Counted from the first letter of the stretch, positions 45,342 through 58,819 are shown. The stretch: DNA of 64,000 nucleotides from Shewanella pealeana ATCC 700345 (GCF_000018285.1 NC_009901.1:3037001-3101000), one strand, 5' to 3'. Numbers and translations: made by a program. Notes: generated from the sequence alone by a model not told the origin.

Positions 45342-47606
45342 TTAATGAGTGACTTTTTCTAGCGATTCTGTGGTGATCACAATCTCATCGCCTTTAGCGT
45401 CGACTCGGGCGATACCGCCCTTCTCTAACTCGCCGAATAAGATCTCATCGGCTAGAGGTCGCTTGATAAGCTCGGTAACCACACGAGCCATCGGACGTGC
45501 CCCCATCGACTTATCGTAACCTTTCTCTGCAAGTAAGGTTCTCGCTTCGTCGCTGACATCGAGCGTCACAGACTTATCATCAAGCTGTGCTTGTAGTTCA
45601 ACTAAGAACTTATCAACCACTTTCGCGATTACCGTCATATCCAGATGGTTGAACCAGATAATCGAGTCGAGTCGGTTACGGAACTCAGGCGAAAACACCT
45701 TATTGATTTCCGACAAGGCATCCTGAGTATGGTCTTGCTGCTTAAAGCCTATCGACTTTCGAATGGTTTCCTGTACACCGGCGTTAGTCGTCATCACGAG
45801 GGTGACATGCCTAAAGTCAGCTTTACGGCCATTATTATCGGTCAAAGTACCGTGATCCATCACCTGCAGTAGCAAGTTATACACATCAGGATGCGCCTTC
45901 TCAATCTCATCGAGCAGCACCACACAATGTGGATTCTTAATCACAGCGTCGGTTAATAGCCCACCTTGGTCATAGCCGACATAACCAGGAGGCGCGCCAA
46001 TCAGACGTGACACGGTATGGCTTTCCATGTATTCCGACATATCGAATCGAACCAGCTTCAGACTTAAACATTTAGCAAGCTGACTGGTGACCTCTGTTTT
46101 ACCGACACCGGTAGGACCAGCAAACAGGAAGCTACCTACAGGCTTGTGCTCACCACCTAGACCACTTCGAGACAAGCGAATTGCCGAACTAAGCCCCTCA
46201 ATCGCCTGATCTTGGCCAAACACCACCATCTTAAGGTTACGCTCAAGGTTTTTAAGCATATCCTTGTCAGAGCTCGATACGGACTTCTCAGGAATACGCG
46301 CCATCTTAGCGATAATCGACTCGATCTCCGCTTGACCAATCGTCTTTTTACGTTTGCTCGCTGGCTGCATCGCCATGCGTGCACCCGCTTCGTCAATCAC
46401 ATCGATGGCTTTATCTGGCAGATGTCTATCGTTGATATGCTTATCTGATAACCTTGCTGCCACGCTCAATGCTGCCATGGTATAGCGCACATTGTGGTGC
46501 TCTTCGTACTTTGACTTAAGACCTTGTAAAATCTTTGTAGTCTCAGCAACCGATGGTTCGTTAATGTCCACCTTCTGGAAGCGACGGGCTAGCGCTCGGT
46601 CCTTCTCAAAAATACTTTGGTACTCTTGAAACGTGGTCGAGCCCATACAGCGTAGTTTACCACCCGATAACAGCGGTTTAAGCAAGTTAGAGGCATCCAT
46701 GACACCACCTGAAGCCGAGCCTGCACCAATAATGGTATGGATCTCATCGATAAATAAGATCGCATGCTCGTCATTCGCTAACTCTTTGAGTAAGCCTTTA
46801 AAACGCTTCTCAAAATCACCACGGTACTTGGTACCGGCAAGCAATGCACCTAAGTCGAGGGAGTATACGGTCGCTTCACTCATCACCTCAGGCACTTCTT
46901 CTTTAACGATGCGATAAGCTAAGCCTTCAGCAATGGCGGTTTTACCCACCCCAGCCTCACCCACGAGCAGTGGGTTATTCTTACGGCGACGGCAAAGAAT
47001 TTGAATCGAGCGCTCAATCTCATCGGTACGGCCAATCAGCGGGTCAATACTGCCGTTTTTAGCTAACTCATTCAGGTTAGCGGTAAACTGAGACAAGATA
47101 CTGCGCTCTTCTTCGTTCTCGGTTTGATCTTCGATACGGCTTTGCTCTGGGCCGGTATCGATATCGTTTTTCGAAAAGCCATGGGAAATAAAATTGACCA
47201 CATCTAAACGGGTCACATCGCCAGTTCGAAGCAGGTAAACCGCTTGAGACTCTTGTTCACTGAAAATAGCGACTAAGACGTTAGCACCGTTGACCTCATT
47301 GCGGCCTGATGACTGCACGTGAAATACGGCTCTTTGCAGAACGCGTTGAAAGCCCAGTGTCGGTTGAGTCTCTTTCTCGTCTTCGGGATCGGAGATAATT
47401 GGCGTGGTCTGTTGAATGAAACTAGAGACTTCATCTCTTAATTTCTCTAAATTTGCTCCGCAAGCAACTAACGCCTCTTGTGCGGCTGGGTTATCGATTA
47501 ATGCCAACAATAGATGCTCAACAGTCATGTACTCATGACGGGCATCTCTGGCTTGTTGAAAAGCCAGATTTAAGGTGACTTCAAGATCTTTATTTAACAT
47601 AAGCAC
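45342..47606 (-). CDS. clpA: ClpA, AAA+ unfoldase of ClpAP
   Basis: ClpA unfolds substrates and feeds them to ClpP. The 754-residue protein has an N-terminal double-repeat Clp-N domain (about 1-145), a first AAA+ module with Walker A GEAGVGKT (about 215) and a second with GPTGVGKT (about 497), and the ClpP-binding IGF loop (S-I-G-F, about 618). Length equals the family norm (758 in E. coli). It is 32 bases downstream of clpS in one transcript. Confidence 0.97.
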   Translation of the reverse strand: MLMLNKDLEVTLNLAFQQARDARHEYMTVEHLLLALIDNPAAQEALVACGANLEKLRDEVSSFIQQTTPIISDPEDEKETQPTLGFQRVLQRAVFHVQSSGRNEVNGANVLVAIFSEQESQAVYLLRTGDVTRLDVVNFISHGFSKNDIDTGPEQSRIEDQTENEEERSILSQFTANLNELAKNGSIDPLIGRTDEIERSIQILCRRRKNNPLLVGEAGVGKTAIAEGLAYRIVKEEVPEVMSEATVYSLDLGALLAGTKYRGDFEKRFKGLLKELANDEHAILFIDEIHTIIGAGSASGGVMDASNLLKPLLSGGKLRCMGSTTFQEYQSIFEKDRALARRFQKVDINEPSVAETTKILQGLKSKYEEHHNVRYTMAALSVAARLSDKHINDRHLPDKAIDVIDEAGARMAMQPASKRKKTIGQAEIESIIAKMARIPEKSVSSSDKDMLKNLERNLKMVVFGQDQAIEGLSSAIRLSRSGLGGEHKPVGSFLFAGPTGVGKTEVTSQLAKCLSLKLVRFDMSEYMESHTVSRLIGAPPGYVGYDQGGLLTDAVIKNPHCVVLLDEIEKAHPDVYNLLLQVMDHGTLTDNNGRKADFRHVTLVMTTNAGVQETIRKSIGFKQQDHTQDALSEINKVFSPEFRNRLDSIIWFNHLDMTVIAKVVDKFLVELQAQLDDKSVTLDVSDEARTLLAEKGYDKSMGARPMARVVTELIKRPLADEILFGELEKGGIARVDAKGDEIVITTESLEKVTH

Positions 47607-47638
47607 CCCCTAAAAAAATACTACAGATTCGGCCAAAT

Positions 47639-47947
47639 TTAGGCTTCCTCTAATGAACACAGTAACGGATGTTGGTTTTGTCTTGCAAATTGATTTACTT
47701 GGGCAACCTTAGTTTCTGCTATGCCAAACGGATAAATTCCGCAGATCCCTTTGCCCTTATGATGGATTGCCAGCATGATTTCCGTCGCTTGCTGCTCATC
47801 TTTCTTAAAAAACAATTGTAAAATCTCAATGACGAAGTCCATCGGTGTGTAATCATCATTGTTTAAAATCACTTTATACATGGAAGGCTGTTTAAGCTCT
47901 GATTCAACACTTTCTTCTACATGTTCAATATTTTCTGTTCTGCTCAT
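47639..47947 (-). CDS. clpS: ClpS, N-end-rule adaptor of ClpAP
   Basis: The 102-residue adaptor binds N-degrons and docks on the ClpA N-domain. The pocket residues are seen in [10 protein letters not shown] (about 31-40) and the helix H-H-K-G-K-G (about 67-72). The acidic N-terminal extension is typical. It lies upstream of clpA and diverges from cspD. Confidence 0.96.
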   Translation of the reverse strand: MSRTENIEHVEESVESELKQPSMYKVILNNDDYTPMDFVIEILQLFFKKDEQQATEIMLAIHHKGKGICGIYPFGIAETKVAQVNQFARQNQHPLLCSLEEA

Positions 47948-48079
47948 ATTTCAATATTAGCCTCTAGTTTTGGCTTGTACCAATCGATTATGTAACTCTG
48001 TCTGTTTATTCAACAAATCATATCAAATTACATTCAGGTACGACTTGTTACTATTTGTTGCTTTTTTGTTAATTTTACC

Positions 48080-48108
48080 TTGACAACCACTTATTCAGCT
48101 TTCATTCT
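48080..48108 (+). promoter_or_regulatory. Candidate cspD promoter
   Basis: A TTGACA (48080-48085) with a 17-base spacer and a poor -10 CATTCT (48103-48108) precedes a short leader containing a 7-bp hairpin at 48118-48134. Weak -10 is consistent with stationary-phase or regulated expression, but this is inference. Confidence 0.35.
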
Positions 48109-48186
48109 GTTCATTAAGCGGGGAGTTTCCTCGCTGATAAGTTTTACTATCTTACTGGGAAGTAGACAACAGAAGGAAGTGGAAGT

Positions 48187-48393
48187 ATGGCAAGCGGAAC
48201 TGTTAAATGGTTCAACAACGCCAAAGGATTCGGGTTTATATGCCCTGATGCTGGCGGTGAAGACGTTTTTGCACACTATTCTACCATTGAAATGGAAGGC
48301 TATCGAACTCTAAAAGCAGGCCAACCAGTCAGTTTTGAAGTAGAAGCAGGTCCAAAAGGGATGCACGCGTCAGCAATATCGCCAACAAACTGA
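48187..48393 (+). CDS. cspD: Cold-shock-like protein CspD
   Basis: The 68-residue OB-fold protein has RNP1 KGFGFI (about 15-20) and RNP2 VFAHY (about 28-32). The extended acidic segment and position divergent from clpS identify it as CspD rather than CspA. In E. coli CspD inhibits replication in stationary phase. GAAGGAAG precedes the ATG. Confidence 0.95.
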   Translation: MASGTVKWFNNAKGFGFICPDAGGEDVFAHYSTIEMEGYRTLKAGQPVSFEVEAGPKGMHASAISPTN

Positions 48394-48453
48394 TACCAAT
48401 CTAGCTAAGTAAGTGTCTAGAAATAATTAAACAATACTTGTTTAGCTTGGTAT
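48393..48453. repeat. 61-bp imperfect inverted repeat abutting the cspD stop
   Basis: The left arm ATACCAATCTAGCTAAGTA (48393-48411) and the right arm TACTTGTTTAGCTTGGTAT (48435-48453) match at 15 of 19 positions in inverted form. The left end overlaps the last base of the cspD stop codon. The ATACCAA end resembles that of the element at 25514. Confidence 0.55.
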
Positions 48454-48470
48454 AGGTTGCGATAAAAGAT

Positions 48471-48507
48471 AAAAAAAGCAGAGTAGTTAATCTACTCTGC
48501 TTTTTTA
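48471..48507. terminator. Bidirectional terminator between cspD and icd
   Basis: A perfect 15-bp stem AAAAAAGCAGAGTAG / CTACTCTGCTTTTTT with loop TTAAT lies between the convergent genes. Confidence 0.92.
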
Positions 48508-48522
48508 TTGCAGTTATTCCAC

Positions 48523-48546
48523 AAGGCCTGCAATCTTGCAGGCCTT
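48523..48546. terminator. Second hairpin at the 3' end of icd
   Basis: AAGGCCTGCAA and TTGCAGGCCTT form a perfect 11-bp arm pair with a 2-base centre, 14 bases beyond the icd stop. It could block exonuclease or be a first terminator. Confidence 0.6.
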
Positions 48547-48560
48547 AATAACCGGCTAAA

Positions 48561-51086
<2,526 letters not shown>

Positions 51087-51821
51087 GTGACACAGCCATT
51101 TTCAAAAAACAGAACCAGCAACAAATCGCCCAGTAAAAGCAATAAGCCGGGCGGCTTCGGCAACGCTGCCAGCAAACAAGCTGGAAACGCTAAAGTCCAA
51201 GCAAGAAGCGGACAGCCTCATAATAGAGTCAATAGCAAGACTAAGCCGAAAGCAAAATCAGTTACCAACCCAATAATCGTGCTATTCAATAAACCTTTCG
51301 ATGTACTATGTCAGTTCACCGATGAGCAAGGGCGGCAAACCCTTAAAGACTTTATCCCGATACCCGGCGTTTATGCCGCGGGTCGTTTAGATAGAGACAG
51401 TGAGGGCCTGCTTCTGTTGACCAACGACGGTAAATTACAATCACAAATTACCGAGCCTAAGAAGAAAACCTATAAAACCTATTGGGCTCAAGTTGAAGGC
51501 GCACCTAACGAGGATGACCTTGAAAAACTACGTCAAGGTGTTGAATTAAAAGATGGTATGAGTTTACCAGCCAAAATCAGCATTATGAATAACCCAGACA
51601 TTTGGCCAAGAACGCCGCCTATTCGTGAGCGTGCGAACATTCCTACTACCTGGTTAGAAATTAAGATCTGTGAAGGCAGAAACCGTCAAGTGAGACGCAT
51701 GACGGCGCATATCGGTTTCCCTACATTAAGATTGATCCGCTATAAAATAGGTCAATGGAGTCTAGATGACCTAAAAAATGGTGAATATCGTCAACTTGAA
51801 ATGAATAATAAGTCGGTGTGA
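51087..51821 (+). CDS. rluE: 23S rRNA pseudouridine(2457) synthase RluE
   Basis: RluE makes pseudouridine 2457 in 23S rRNA. The GTG-initiated 244-residue protein has a low-complexity Lys/Ser/Asn-rich N-terminus (about 1-60) and an RsuA-family catalytic domain with [11 protein letters not shown], whose first Asp is the nucleophile. It lacks the S4 domain seen in RsuA and RluB, consistent with RluE. It heads the run rluE-nudJ-mnmA-hflD-purB. Confidence 0.9.
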   Translation: MTQPFSKNRTSNKSPSKSNKPGGFGNAASKQAGNAKVQARSGQPHNRVNSKTKPKAKSVTNPIIVLFNKPFDVLCQFTDEQGRQTLKDFIPIPGVYAAGRLDRDSEGLLLLTNDGKLQSQITEPKKKTYKTYWAQVEGAPNEDDLEKLRQGVELKDGMSLPAKISIMNNPDIWPRTPPIRERANIPTTWLEIKICEGRNRQVRRMTAHIGFPTLRLIRYKIGQWSLDDLKNGEYRQLEMNNKSV

Positions 51822-51831
51822 GTAACAAGCA

Positions 51832-52284
51832 ATGACTGAGCGCTATAAACCCAACACCACTGTCGCCTGCATGATTGAGGCGCAAGGGAAGTATCTTTTA
51901 GTCGAAGAACTCATTGAAGGTGAGACTCAATACAATCAACCCGCTGGCCATATTGAAGCTAATGAATCGATTATTAATGCCTGTATACGTGAAGTAAAAG
52001 AGGAGACTGGGCTGAGCATCGAACCACAAGGTCTAGTGGGGATCTATCAGTTTAGTGCCAGTGAAACTCTCGCTTTTGTTCGTTACACTTTTTATCTCAA
52101 GCTAGATAAGCAATTAGCGTCTCAACCTGAGGACCCAGCGATACAGGCGCTAAAATGGCTCACATTAGATGACATTGTCGCCTTATCCCCTCAACTGAGA
52201 AGTCCTTTAGTGCTCAAGTCGATTGCTGATTATTTAGCAGGAAATCGTTACCCTTTAAGTATTCTCAATGATGAGTATTTGTAA
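51832..52284 (+). CDS. nudJ: Phosphatase NudJ (Nudix hydrolase)
   Basis: The 150-residue protein has the Nudix box (G-x5-E-x7-R-E-V-x-E-E-x-G) at about residues 39-61, with GHIEANE at its start. NudJ in E. coli hydrolyses thiamine pyrophosphate-type precursors and nucleoside phosphates. It starts 10 bases after rluE ends, so they are co-transcribed. Confidence 0.92.
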   Translation: MTERYKPNTTVACMIEAQGKYLLVEELIEGETQYNQPAGHIEANESIINACIREVKEETGLSIEPQGLVGIYQFSASETLAFVRYTFYLKLDKQLASQPEDPAIQALKWLTLDDIVALSPQLRSPLVLKSIADYLAGNRYPLSILNDEYL

Positions 52285-52551
52285 ACGTAAGCTGATTTAA
52301 AATATTCATTCTTAATATAAATTAGCCACTCTGATCATGCAGCATGTGTGAATATTCAACTCTGATGCTAATTCTGATGTGAATAAAGCCAAAAGATAAA
52401 TACTCGCTAGATAGCCCAGCCCCATAATGCATGATAGAATATGCACCCGCAGAAAGCCGCGGCTTGAACTATGTATCTCGATTGTAAATCCCATTCGTCG
52501 AGATACCGATTCGCAGCAATATTCAGTAAACACAAGGTTTTTTTAGGATTT

Positions 52552-53667
52552 ATGACGTCAATCGAACCCACTCATCTTGGTAAAAAAGTCATCGTCGGCA
52601 TGTCCGGTGGTGTTGATTCATCAGTTTCAGCCTACCTGTTAATGAAACAGGGTTACCAGGTTGAAGGCCTGTTCATGAAGAACTGGGAAGAAGATGACAC
52701 GGATGAATATTGCGCGGCAGCTGACGATCTTAAAGATGCGCAAGCTGTATGCGACAAGCTAGGCATTAAATTGCACACGGTTAACTTTGCTTCAGAATAC
52801 TGGGACAACGTGTTCGAATATTTCCTAGCCGAATACAAAGCTGGCCGCACGCCAAACCCAGATATCATGTGTAATAAAGAGATTAAGTTTAAAGCTTTCC
52901 TCGAATTTGCAGATGAGATCTTAGATGCTGACTATATCGCCATGGGCCACTATGTACGCCGCCGTGATATCGATGGTACCAGTCAAATGCTACGTGGCGT
53001 CGACGGTAACAAAGATCAAAGCTACTTCTTATATACCTTAGGCTACGAGCAAGTCGCTCGCTCATTGTTCCCTGTTGGCGAACTAGACAAGAGCGAAGTG
53101 CGTGAAATAGCTAAAGAGATGGGACTAATCACCCACGATAAGAAAGACAGTACTGGTATTTGCTTTATTGGTGAGCGTAAGTTTACCGACTTCTTACAGA
53201 CTTTCTTACCCGCTCAGCCAGGTAATATCGAAACTAGCGAAGGTGAAGTGATTGGTACTCACCAAGGCTTAATGTATCACACACTAGGGCAACGTAAGGG
53301 TCTTGGCATTGGCGGCTTGAAGAATAGCAACGATGACCCTTGGTATGTTGTTGAAAAAGACTTAGTCCGTAACGTCTTGATTGTTGGGCAAGGTGGTAAC
53401 CACCCTCGCCTAATGTCAAATGGCTTAGTGGCTAATCAGCTTCATTGGGTTGACCGTAAAGGACCAGCAAACGGTTCAAAGATCACCGTTAAGACTCGTT
53501 ACCGCCAACAAGATGTACCATGTAGCGTAACTTACGACAGCGATGATGTACTACGGGTTATTTTCGATGAGCCAGTGGCTGCTGTAACACCGGGACAATC
53601 GGCTGTTTTTTATGATGGTGAAATCTGCCTAGGTGGCGGCATTATTGACGCACTAATAAGAGATTAA
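52552..53667 (+). CDS. mnmA: tRNA-specific 2-thiouridylase MnmA
   Basis: MnmA thiolates U34 of Lys, Glu and Gln tRNAs. The ATG at 52552, after TTTAGGATT, gives 371 residues starting [12 protein letters not shown]; the longer open frame upstream is not conserved. The PP-loop GMSGGVDSS is at 16-24 and the catalytic Cys pair is Cys107 (PDIMCNKE) and Cys204 (TGICFIGE). hflD follows after 3 bases. Confidence 0.97.
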   Translation: MTSIEPTHLGKKVIVGMSGGVDSSVSAYLLMKQGYQVEGLFMKNWEEDDTDEYCAAADDLKDAQAVCDKLGIKLHTVNFASEYWDNVFEYFLAEYKAGRTPNPDIMCNKEIKFKAFLEFADEILDADYIAMGHYVRRRDIDGTSQMLRGVDGNKDQSYFLYTLGYEQVARSLFPVGELDKSEVREIAKEMGLITHDKKDSTGICFIGERKFTDFLQTFLPAQPGNIETSEGEVIGTHQGLMYHTLGQRKGLGIGGLKNSNDDPWYVVEKDLVRNVLIVGQGGNHPRLMSNGLVANQLHWVDRKGPANGSKITVKTRYRQQDVPCSVTYDSDDVLRVIFDEPVAAVTPGQSAVFYDGEICLGGGIIDALIRD

Positions 53668-53670
53668 TTA

Positions 53671-54288
53671 ATGAGTGATCAGCTGTTTGAACGCACTATG
53701 GCCTTTGCTGGTATTTTACAAGCAGTGGCCCAAGTTCAGTATATTGCAAGACACGGTGACTCAGATAAAGAAGCCCTAGCTGCAAGTTTACAATCTGTCT
53801 TAGTAACGAACCCTGAATCGACCAGCGATGTCTATGCTGATAAGTTCGCCTTAAGAAAAGGTTATGAACTAATTGTCAGCCAACTTGGCGACGCCAAACA
53901 AAAAGATGTTGAGGTAACTCGCTATTTAGTCGGCATCTTAGCATTAGAGCGCAAATTAACTCGCTCATCTAATGCCATGGGCATGCTAAGCGAACGCATC
54001 AACCAAATTCACCGTCAGCTCAGCCACTTTGAGATCACAGACGAGCAAGTGATTGCTAATTTTGCCGGTATTTATAGCGACATCATTAGTGAATTAGGTC
54101 CTAAATTACAGATCTCAGGTAATCCAGAATTCCTTAAGCGTACCCAAACACAACAAAAAATTCGCGCCTTATTACTGTCTGCCATGCGCAGCGCAGTGCT
54201 ATGGCGCCAATTAGGGGGCAAGCGTAGGCACCTTGTCTTCTCAAGAAAAACAATAGTAGATACAGCTATGAAAAGCCTCACCCTATAA
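53671..54288 (+). CDS. hflD: High frequency lysogenization protein HflD homologue
   Basis: The 205-residue helical protein matches HflD (YcfC): N-terminal [12 protein letters not shown] and central L-A-L-E-R-K-L motifs. In E. coli HflD is a peripheral membrane protein affecting phage lambda CII stability; its cellular role is unclear. It lies between mnmA and purB, as in E. coli. Confidence 0.93.
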   Translation: MSDQLFERTMAFAGILQAVAQVQYIARHGDSDKEALAASLQSVLVTNPESTSDVYADKFALRKGYELIVSQLGDAKQKDVEVTRYLVGILALERKLTRSSNAMGMLSERINQIHRQLSHFEITDEQVIANFAGIYSDIISELGPKLQISGNPEFLKRTQTQQKIRALLLSAMRSAVLWRQLGGKRRHLVFSRKTIVDTAMKSLTL

Positions 54289-54295
54289 TATTTAA

Positions 54296-55690
<1,395 letters not shown>

Positions 55691-55739
55691 TAGCAGACTC
55701 AACACTTTAGATAGCTCTTCGGCTATTAAAGGTTCGAAT

Positions 55740-55767
55740 AAGGCGTTAAGCTTAGGCTTAACGCCTT
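55740..55767 (+). terminator. Terminator after purB
   Basis: AAGGCGTTAAGC pairs perfectly with GCTTAACGCCTT around TTAG, followed by TATTTTAT. Confidence 0.88.
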
Positions 55768-55864
55768 TATTTTATCCATTTTCCGTCGAGCGTTTTTATA
55801 GAACTTTTTTCATCAAAGTTTTTCTATCAAACTATTTCTATCAATAAAGAGCAGCTAACTCACT

Positions 55865-56995
55865 ATGTTTAGTCTTAATTTCGATCCTACTGAATTTCTT
55901 AGCCAATACTGGCAAAAAAAGCCCATTTTAATTAAGAATGCTTTCCCGAATTTTGAAGATCTCATTAGCGCAGATGAACTTGCTGGCCTTGCCTGTGAAG
56001 ACGCTGTCGCATCAAGAGTGGTAGTGACTAAACCTAATGACTGGCAGATAATCGAAGGACCTTTTGAAGACTACGATCAGTTTGGCGATCAAAACTGGCA
56101 ATTATTGGTACAAGCCCTAAACCATTGGCATCCAGATTCAAGCGAACTCATTAATGCCTTTCGCTTTATTCCCGACTGGCGTTTCGATGACTTAATGGTG
56201 TCTTTTGCCACTCCCGGTGGCGGCGTTGGCGCACACATCGATAACTATGATGTATTTATCATTCAAGGTGAAGGACAGCGTCACTGGACTGTGGGCGATA
56301 AAGGCCAATATGCGCCAAAAAATAATGATCCTACCACCCCATTAATCGAGGGATTCGAGCCTATAATTGATGTGGTACTCGAAAAAGGTGATCTACTTTA
56401 TATTCCACCTGGCTTTCCACACCAAGGCCAAACAATTACCAACGCAATGAGTTACTCGATGGGTTTTCGCGCGCCAAGCCAGCAAGAGCTTTTCAGCGAA
56501 ATAGCCGATGCACTTATTGACAATAACACAGGGCTTAAACGTTTCACTTCGAGTAACGAGCCAGAGCAAGCCAGCCTAGTCAGTACAACGCATCAGCAAG
56601 AGATGATGGCGCTAATTGCCGAGCTTTCAAATGACCCAACTTCTTACCAAATTGTGCTTGGAAAAATGCTAAGCCAAAACCGCTTTGAATTAGATATTTG
56701 TGAACCTGATGAAGCCTACACCGCAGAAGATATCAGTGACTATATTGCACAGGGTGCGCAATTATACCGTATAGGTGGCTTGAAATTACTTAAGCTCGAA
56801 GGCGATAGCATATCTCGCATATTTGTTAATGGTGAACCGATAGAATACCCAGATGCTATTGAAGCTGATGTTCAGCAATTATGTGAGCGTTTCAGTTTTA
56901 ACAATGAGCAGGCAGAGGCACTAATTCAGGCTCCAGGCACTCAAAACTTATTATTAGACTTACTAAACCGCGGGTATTTCTATTTCGGTGAGTAA
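55865..56995 (+). CDS. roxA: 50S ribosomal protein L16 arginine 3-hydroxylase RoxA (YcfD)
   Basis: RoxA is a JmjC-type 2-oxoglutarate oxygenase that hydroxylates an Arg of ribosomal protein L16. The 376-residue protein has the iron ligands His124-x-Asp126 (GAHIDNYD) and His186 (FPHQGQ), equivalent to His125/Asp127/His187 of E. coli YcfD, followed by dimerisation and winged-helix C-terminal regions. A terminator of purB separates it from purB, so it probably has its own promoter. Confidence 0.94.
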   Translation: MFSLNFDPTEFLSQYWQKKPILIKNAFPNFEDLISADELAGLACEDAVASRVVVTKPNDWQIIEGPFEDYDQFGDQNWQLLVQALNHWHPDSSELINAFRFIPDWRFDDLMVSFATPGGGVGAHIDNYDVFIIQGEGQRHWTVGDKGQYAPKNNDPTTPLIEGFEPIIDVVLEKGDLLYIPPGFPHQGQTITNAMSYSMGFRAPSQQELFSEIADALIDNNTGLKRFTSSNEPEQASLVSTTHQQEMMALIAELSNDPTSYQIVLGKMLSQNRFELDICEPDEAYTAEDISDYIAQGAQLYRIGGLKLLKLEGDSISRIFVNGEPIEYPDAIEADVQQLCERFSFNNEQAEALIQAPGTQNLLLDLLNRGYFYFGE

Positions 56996-57029
56996 TAGCT
57001 ATAAAATTATTGCTATTCATCTCAATCAA

Positions 57030-57057
57030 AAAAGGCATCCTAGTGATGCCTTTTTAG
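57030..57057. terminator. Bidirectional terminator after roxA
   Basis: AAAAAGGCATC / GATGCCTTTTT around CTAGT, between convergent genes. Confidence 0.88.
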
Positions 57058-57085
57058 TACCGTAAATGCTTGCCGCTAAATGAAC

Positions 57086-57511
57086 TTAAGCGCTTGGGCC
57101 CCAGATAGAATCATCCGCTTGCATCTTATAAAGGCTCTCGGCACGTGACACCAGAAGCTGAGCAAATTTTGCTTGAGCCGGATCTTTAGTTAAGCCTGAG
57201 CGCTGAATATTTTCAGCCTTCATCTGCCACATCATCGAAAAATGACGCACTGCATCACGCGCTGTTGCGGCTACACTAATATCAACATAATCTGATGGCA
57301 AATCACCAGACATAACCCAATAAGTCTTTTTAGTTGGCTTTTTAGAGTCAATTTTCCAAATAGCCACAAACGGTGCTAAATAGCGGCTTTCGTCAGGATG
57401 AACTTTATCGGGCATAACGCCTTTTTCAGCCAAAAACTTATTCGCCTTTTGGAACTGTGTTCTAATCCATTCTTGTCTAAGTTGTTCTTGGTCTACTGCT
57501 TGTTCAGCCAT
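57086..57511 (-). CDS. DUF4826 family protein
   Basis: The 141-residue soluble protein has no signal or membrane segment. The pattern E-Q-L-R-Q-E-W-I-R-T-Q-F-Q-K-A-N-K, S-R-Y-L-A-P-F-V-A-I-W-K and S-G-D-L-P-S-D-Y agrees with what I recall of the DUF4826 family in Shewanella and relatives. Function unknown. AAAGGAATT precedes the ATG. It diverges from leucine dehydrogenase. Confidence 0.75.
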   Translation of the reverse strand: MAEQAVDQEQLRQEWIRTQFQKANKFLAEKGVMPDKVHPDESRYLAPFVAIWKIDSKKPTKKTYWVMSGDLPSDYVDISVAATARDAVRHFSMMWQMKAENIQRSGLTKDPAQAKFAQLLVSRAESLYKMQADDSIWGPSA

Positions 57512-57599
57512 TTAAAATTCCTTTCTTATTGTTATTTTTGCTTCTGCCTCGATGCTCCACAAAACCATTCACAGCCAATTAGCTTAAATCAAACCATTA

Positions 57600-57617
57600 C
57601 TTTACGTTAACGTAAAG
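57600..57617. promoter_or_regulatory. 18-bp perfect palindrome, possible LiuR operator
   Basis: CTTTACGTTAACGTAAAG is perfectly self-complementary. It lies 157 bases upstream of leucine dehydrogenase and 89 bases upstream of the divergent DUF4826 gene. The TTTACGT-type arms resemble MerR-family LiuR sites of branched-chain amino acid catabolism. Confidence 0.55.
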
Positions 57618-57773
57618 TGGAAAGCAAAATTGCCAGACAAATCACAAATAATCCACATCTTTGCTTTGTTGAGAGTATCCCTAAATGCTATCGTTCTGCA
57701 ATAAATATAACAAGCAGACCGCTCTGTATTCGTACAGTTGCGGTAATTCGATGCTCAAAGCGGAGATCAACAA

Positions 57774-58805
57774 GTGGCAGTTTTTAATCATATCTCTTTC
57801 GACGACCATGAACAGGTCGTTTTTTGTCATGATAAAGAAAGCGGCTTAAAAGCCATTATCGCTATCCACAACACTAATTTAGGCCCTGCAGTTGGCGGTT
57901 GTAGAATGTGGAACTATGAGTCTGATGATGAGGCCATTACCGATGTATTGCGTCTATCTCGTGGCATGACCTATAAAAACGCGCTAGCGGGTTTAGCTAT
58001 GGGGGGGGGGAAGTCAGTAATTATCGCCGATCCAAAAGTACAAGATAGAGAAGCACTTTTTAGAGCATTCGGCCGTTGTATCCACACCTTAGGCGGCAAG
58101 TATTACTCAGCTGAAGATGTTGGAGTTTCGACTTCCGACATCATGATTGCCCATCAAGAAACCCCATATATGGCAGGTTTAGAGGGTAAAAGCGGCGATC
58201 CATCACCATTTACAGCACTAGGTACCTATCTAGGCATTAAAGCCGCTGTTAAGCATCAGCGTGGGCTCGATAGCCTCAAGGGACTAAAGATCTCAGTTCA
58301 AGGTGTTGGCCATGTAGGTTACTATCTATGTCGCCATCTTCATGCCGAAGGTGCAGAGCTAATTGTGACAGACATTCATCAAGCATCACTAGACAGAGTC
58401 GCAGAAGAATTTGGTGCAACAGTTGTCTCCCCTCAAGATATTTATCATCAGGATGTGGATGTCTACGCTCCTTGTGCGTTAGGCGCAACCATTAATGACA
58501 TAACCATCCCACTGCTAAAAGCGACAATTGTGGCAGGCTGTGCGAACAACCAACTTGGCGAAGTTCGTCACGGTGAGATGCTAAAAGACTTGGGTATTTT
58601 GTACGCACCCGATTATGTTATTAACGCAGGCGGGATCATCAACGTATCTTTCGAGAAAGATTACGATGCAACAGCTGCTACTGCAAAAGTTGAAGAGATC
58701 TACAATACCTTACTGACGATTTTCGCCCAGTCTGATGAGCAAGACCGCACCACTGGTGATGTAGCGGATGAAATGGCACGAGCGATTATTCACGCTGCTA
58801 AATAA
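57774..58805 (+). CDS. ldh: Leucine dehydrogenase
   Basis: The enzyme deaminates leucine, isoleucine and valine with NAD+. The 343-residue protein starts at GTG with GGAG upstream. Catalytic Lys68 (T-Y-K-N-A) and Lys80 (G-G-G-K) match the residues of Bacillus leucine dehydrogenases, and the NAD-binding loop G-V-G-H-V-G is near residue 182. The GGGK codons form an uninterrupted run of ten G at 58001-58010. Regulation by LiuR is suggested by the upstream palindrome. Confidence 0.95.
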   Translation: MAVFNHISFDDHEQVVFCHDKESGLKAIIAIHNTNLGPAVGGCRMWNYESDDEAITDVLRLSRGMTYKNALAGLAMGGGKSVIIADPKVQDREALFRAFGRCIHTLGGKYYSAEDVGVSTSDIMIAHQETPYMAGLEGKSGDPSPFTALGTYLGIKAAVKHQRGLDSLKGLKISVQGVGHVGYYLCRHLHAEGAELIVTDIHQASLDRVAEEFGATVVSPQDIYHQDVDVYAPCALGATINDITIPLLKATIVAGCANNQLGEVRHGEMLKDLGILYAPDYVINAGGIINVSFEKDYDATAATAKVEEIYNTLLTIFAQSDEQDRTTGDVADEMARAIIHAAK

Positions 58806-58819
58806 ACAGACAATACATT

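Noticed and set aside
55731..55740. GGTTCGAATA, resembling a tRNA T-arm
   Set aside because: No acceptor or anticodon stem can be formed around it; it lies next to the purB terminator.
57724..57737. LexA box upstream of leucine dehydrogenase
   Set aside because: CTGT and ACAG are separated by 6 bases, not the 8 required by LexA.
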